NCBI RefSeq assembly: GCF_035582795.1
Contig: NC_134367.1
Location: 54,591,562 to 54,655,561 of the forward strand
Length of the DNA stretch: 64,000 bases
Direction of reading: 5' to 3'
DNA from: Mycteria americana
Lineage: Eukaryota > Chordata > Aves > Ciconiiformes > Ciconiidae
Positions 61,860 through 64,000 of this stretch are shown piece by piece. Position 1 is the stretch's first letter, and every line of letters begins with the position of its first letter. The notes under the pieces are model-generated. The model saw only the letters and a list, made by a program, of their open reading frames with translations, ran no database searches and had not been told where the DNA came from. The translations under genes and the position numbers were made by a program.

Positions 61860-64000
61860 GTTCCATTTGCTCTGTGTTTGCATGTACGTGAGTACAGAAA
61901 ACTTTTCCACAGAACGACAAGTACTAAACACCCACTAGAAAAGCAAATGTAACATTCTTTATTTGCTTGTTTCATTTTTGTTATCACTTTCAGCATCTAA
62001 TTTAAAGTCCACAGAAGGAGTTTTATTCCAGAGAGGTTGTGGCCTTTATAATACTTTCCTCAGATGTTAGGTTGTTTTCATGAAAAAAAATATAGACAAA
62101 TAATATCTCAGCTTCAGAAATGGCTACATCTTGCAATGGATGTACTGAGATAGCTCTATGTGACAGAGGAGAGGACAGAAGAAAACCTTCTGTTTAAGCC
62201 AAGGAGTTAATACAACCAGAGTGTGATTAAGGTGAAGGTCCCTAAGGCAGAAATGTTGCTGGAGACTAATATGGCACCACTTAAATGAAATGGAAAAAAG
62301 AAATTAAAAGGAAGAAATGAAAATTCTGGAACATATTATAAGCTGCACAAAGTTTTCTGTAAGGAATGCATTTTAAGTTTAAAACTTAACAAGACGCTGG
62401 AAGGCAAGATAAAATTTAATCCAAAGTGACAAGACTTTAGCAGTTCTTTGAGGCAAATAAGGGTGTATTTTAAAAAATTTTGCTCTCTGTTAGGGGCGAC
62501 AGCTGAACTGGCACACAACCTACTGACCAGTAGAAGGAGTCTTAGGAAAGCCGCAGGCAGAACTCTCCTGGTAGTGGATGCTGAACATGGAACCTCCTAC
62601 CAAAAGAGATGACAGTATACTGTTGCACATCTCCAGAGGGCTTACATCAGAAACATCTATCTTTAACAATCTAGTTAAATATGTATACAAGGAAAGTTCC
62701 TTCCTGGATATCCAAGAGAGTCACGATGCACAAAGAACGACACAAGCAATTCACAAAGTGGAATGCATAATTTCTAGAAATGAAAGTGCATGTAACATCA
62801 TGTAGAGAAAAAAATGTAATGTGCTTTGTGATTTCAGATGCACAGCCGATCTAACTTGTTAGATTGACATGACAAAGTTAAATAAAGAAGCTTCATTTAG
62901 CACTAGAAAGTAGCCTTATCAGCGTATTGATGTGAATGACTCACCCAATCCCATTCCCCATGTTCCCATCCCTGCTGGTGAGAGGACTGGGGTTATTGAG
63001 TGAATTGCCAAGAGAAGACAGTACAACTATTTAGAACTGTGATGATAATACCAATTGAAAAACAGATGGACTGTTCCTGACAAAATGAAGTGATCAGGGA
63101 TAAAGGAAGATATTGCATGTGCTGGCCAAATAATGTGAATTTTCAGTGAACTCTCGTAAAAGTTAGTTTTAGGTTCAAGTTAGGTCAACGTCAAAAGAGC
63201 AGGAGAAAACAGAAAAAACCATACCAATAATGACGGTATTACTGATAAAAGTCTGATATTACTGATAAAAAGATAAAACCACAAATCGTGCAGAAGCACT
63301 GAAAACAGAAGCTGTTGCTATAATCACCTATCCAAATAAACAGACTATGAGACAAGAAGATCACCAGGAACTTGTTTGAAAATGATCAGAGGGAAATTTT
63401 TGGAGACATGGAGCAGAGATGAGAAGATGCTATTGATAAATGAATAGCATGTGGTTGATTATGGAGAGAAGTGTAAGAAAGGAAGGCAACATATAATCCT
63501 TTGGTAAACAGACTGAAGAGGTACAGTCTTGATAGACTGATGTGATTAATCAAAGTGAAGTACAAACCACAGGCAAATATGCACAAAGGAGGCTGGAAAA
63601 AATAATAAATAGGAGGCGTTTTTTTAGTTGAATTTATCAATCAGTTGGCATAAAGTTTTTGGATTTTGCACACCAGCAGGGGTCATCTGTTGACCAACAA
63701 ATATTTGTCTTTATACACTGCGAAAAGATCTTTGAGTTTATGTGGGATTTAAATACAGTGACTGAGAAAACAAGTCAGGGAACTGATCACTTGGCATGTT
63801 TCCATTTCTCTTGATTTTGCATTGTTTCTTGAATGTTAACTACAGCTTCTTGCATTTGTCACTGTGAGTAAAATTCATACAAATCAAGCACTTAAGACTT
63901 TTTCTGGGGTAGGAAATCACATGGTGTTTGGGAAGGGAAGGAATTTATCCCTCAAATTGTGTGTATCAGCTCATCAGGTCATGATCTTATTCACAGTCTG

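Larger units (their letters stand above)
58961..64000 (-). other. HS3ST5: HS3ST5 5'UTR intron (runs past the window edge)
   Basis: Sequence upstream of the acceptor at 58961. No non-coding first exon or promoter island was recognised before the right edge; there is no CpG-rich block. Contents seen are a MIR-like relic (61.1 kb), an (ATG)n microsatellite and an A/C-rich low-complexity block, listed separately. Open frames of 60-135 codons show no domain. Confidence 0.65.

Overview
This is a stretch of vertebrate nuclear DNA, most likely from a bird. It has an intron-rich, gene-poor layout with AT-rich non-coding DNA, one CpG island, several CR1 LINE fragments with the avian-type 3' tail (short tandem copies of GATTCTRT), and solo LTRs of avian-type endogenous retroviruses. 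The LTR at about 4.9 kb resembles ERVL LTRs familiar from many neoavian genomes, so a neoavian bird is my inference; species cannot be set from the sequence alone. There is no operon, CRISPR array, phage or bacterial feature.

Two protein-coding genes are supported, both on the minus strand. At the left edge is the first coding exon of HDAC2 (start codon at 1138, donor at 1086/1085) inside a CpG island of roughly 0.7-1.9 kb; the rest of HDAC2 lies to the left of the window. At the right is HS3ST5, a heparan sulfate glucosamine 3-O-sulfotransferase. Its complete reading frame can be assembled from two coding exons (58928..58822 and 54241..53311), which give 345 residues with consensus splice sites, plus a further 5'UTR splice acceptor at 58961. 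The HDAC2-HS3ST5 tandem order matches the human 6q21 arrangement, so this is conserved synteny.

Layout: 1-1086 HDAC2 intron 1; 1087-1138 HDAC2 coding exon 1; about 700-1900 CpG island and promoter, possibly bidirectional (NRF1-type palindrome, GC box, and a short plus-strand start with a donor site). From 1.9 to 52.6 kb is intergenic DNA holding an ERVL-like solo LTR (4.9 kb), a pair of near-equal-length solo LTRs of one family (15.7 and 24.6 kb), another LTR (22.7 kb), CR1 copies (23.8, 24.1, 29.6, 43.6, 49.9 kb), a large imperfect TA-rich palindrome (18.44-18.66 kb), microsatellites, a MIR-like SINE relic and three CTCF-like motifs. From 52.6 to 64 kb is HS3ST5: 3'UTR, terminal coding exon, a 4.58-kb intron, first coding exon, and the start of a 5'UTR intron that runs to the window end.

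The two genes do not form a pathway: one is a nuclear chromatin deacetylase and the other a Golgi sulfotransferase. I found no new gene system. The items most worth checking are the palindrome, the bidirectional promoter candidate, the CTCF-like motifs and the non-coding blocks between the genes.
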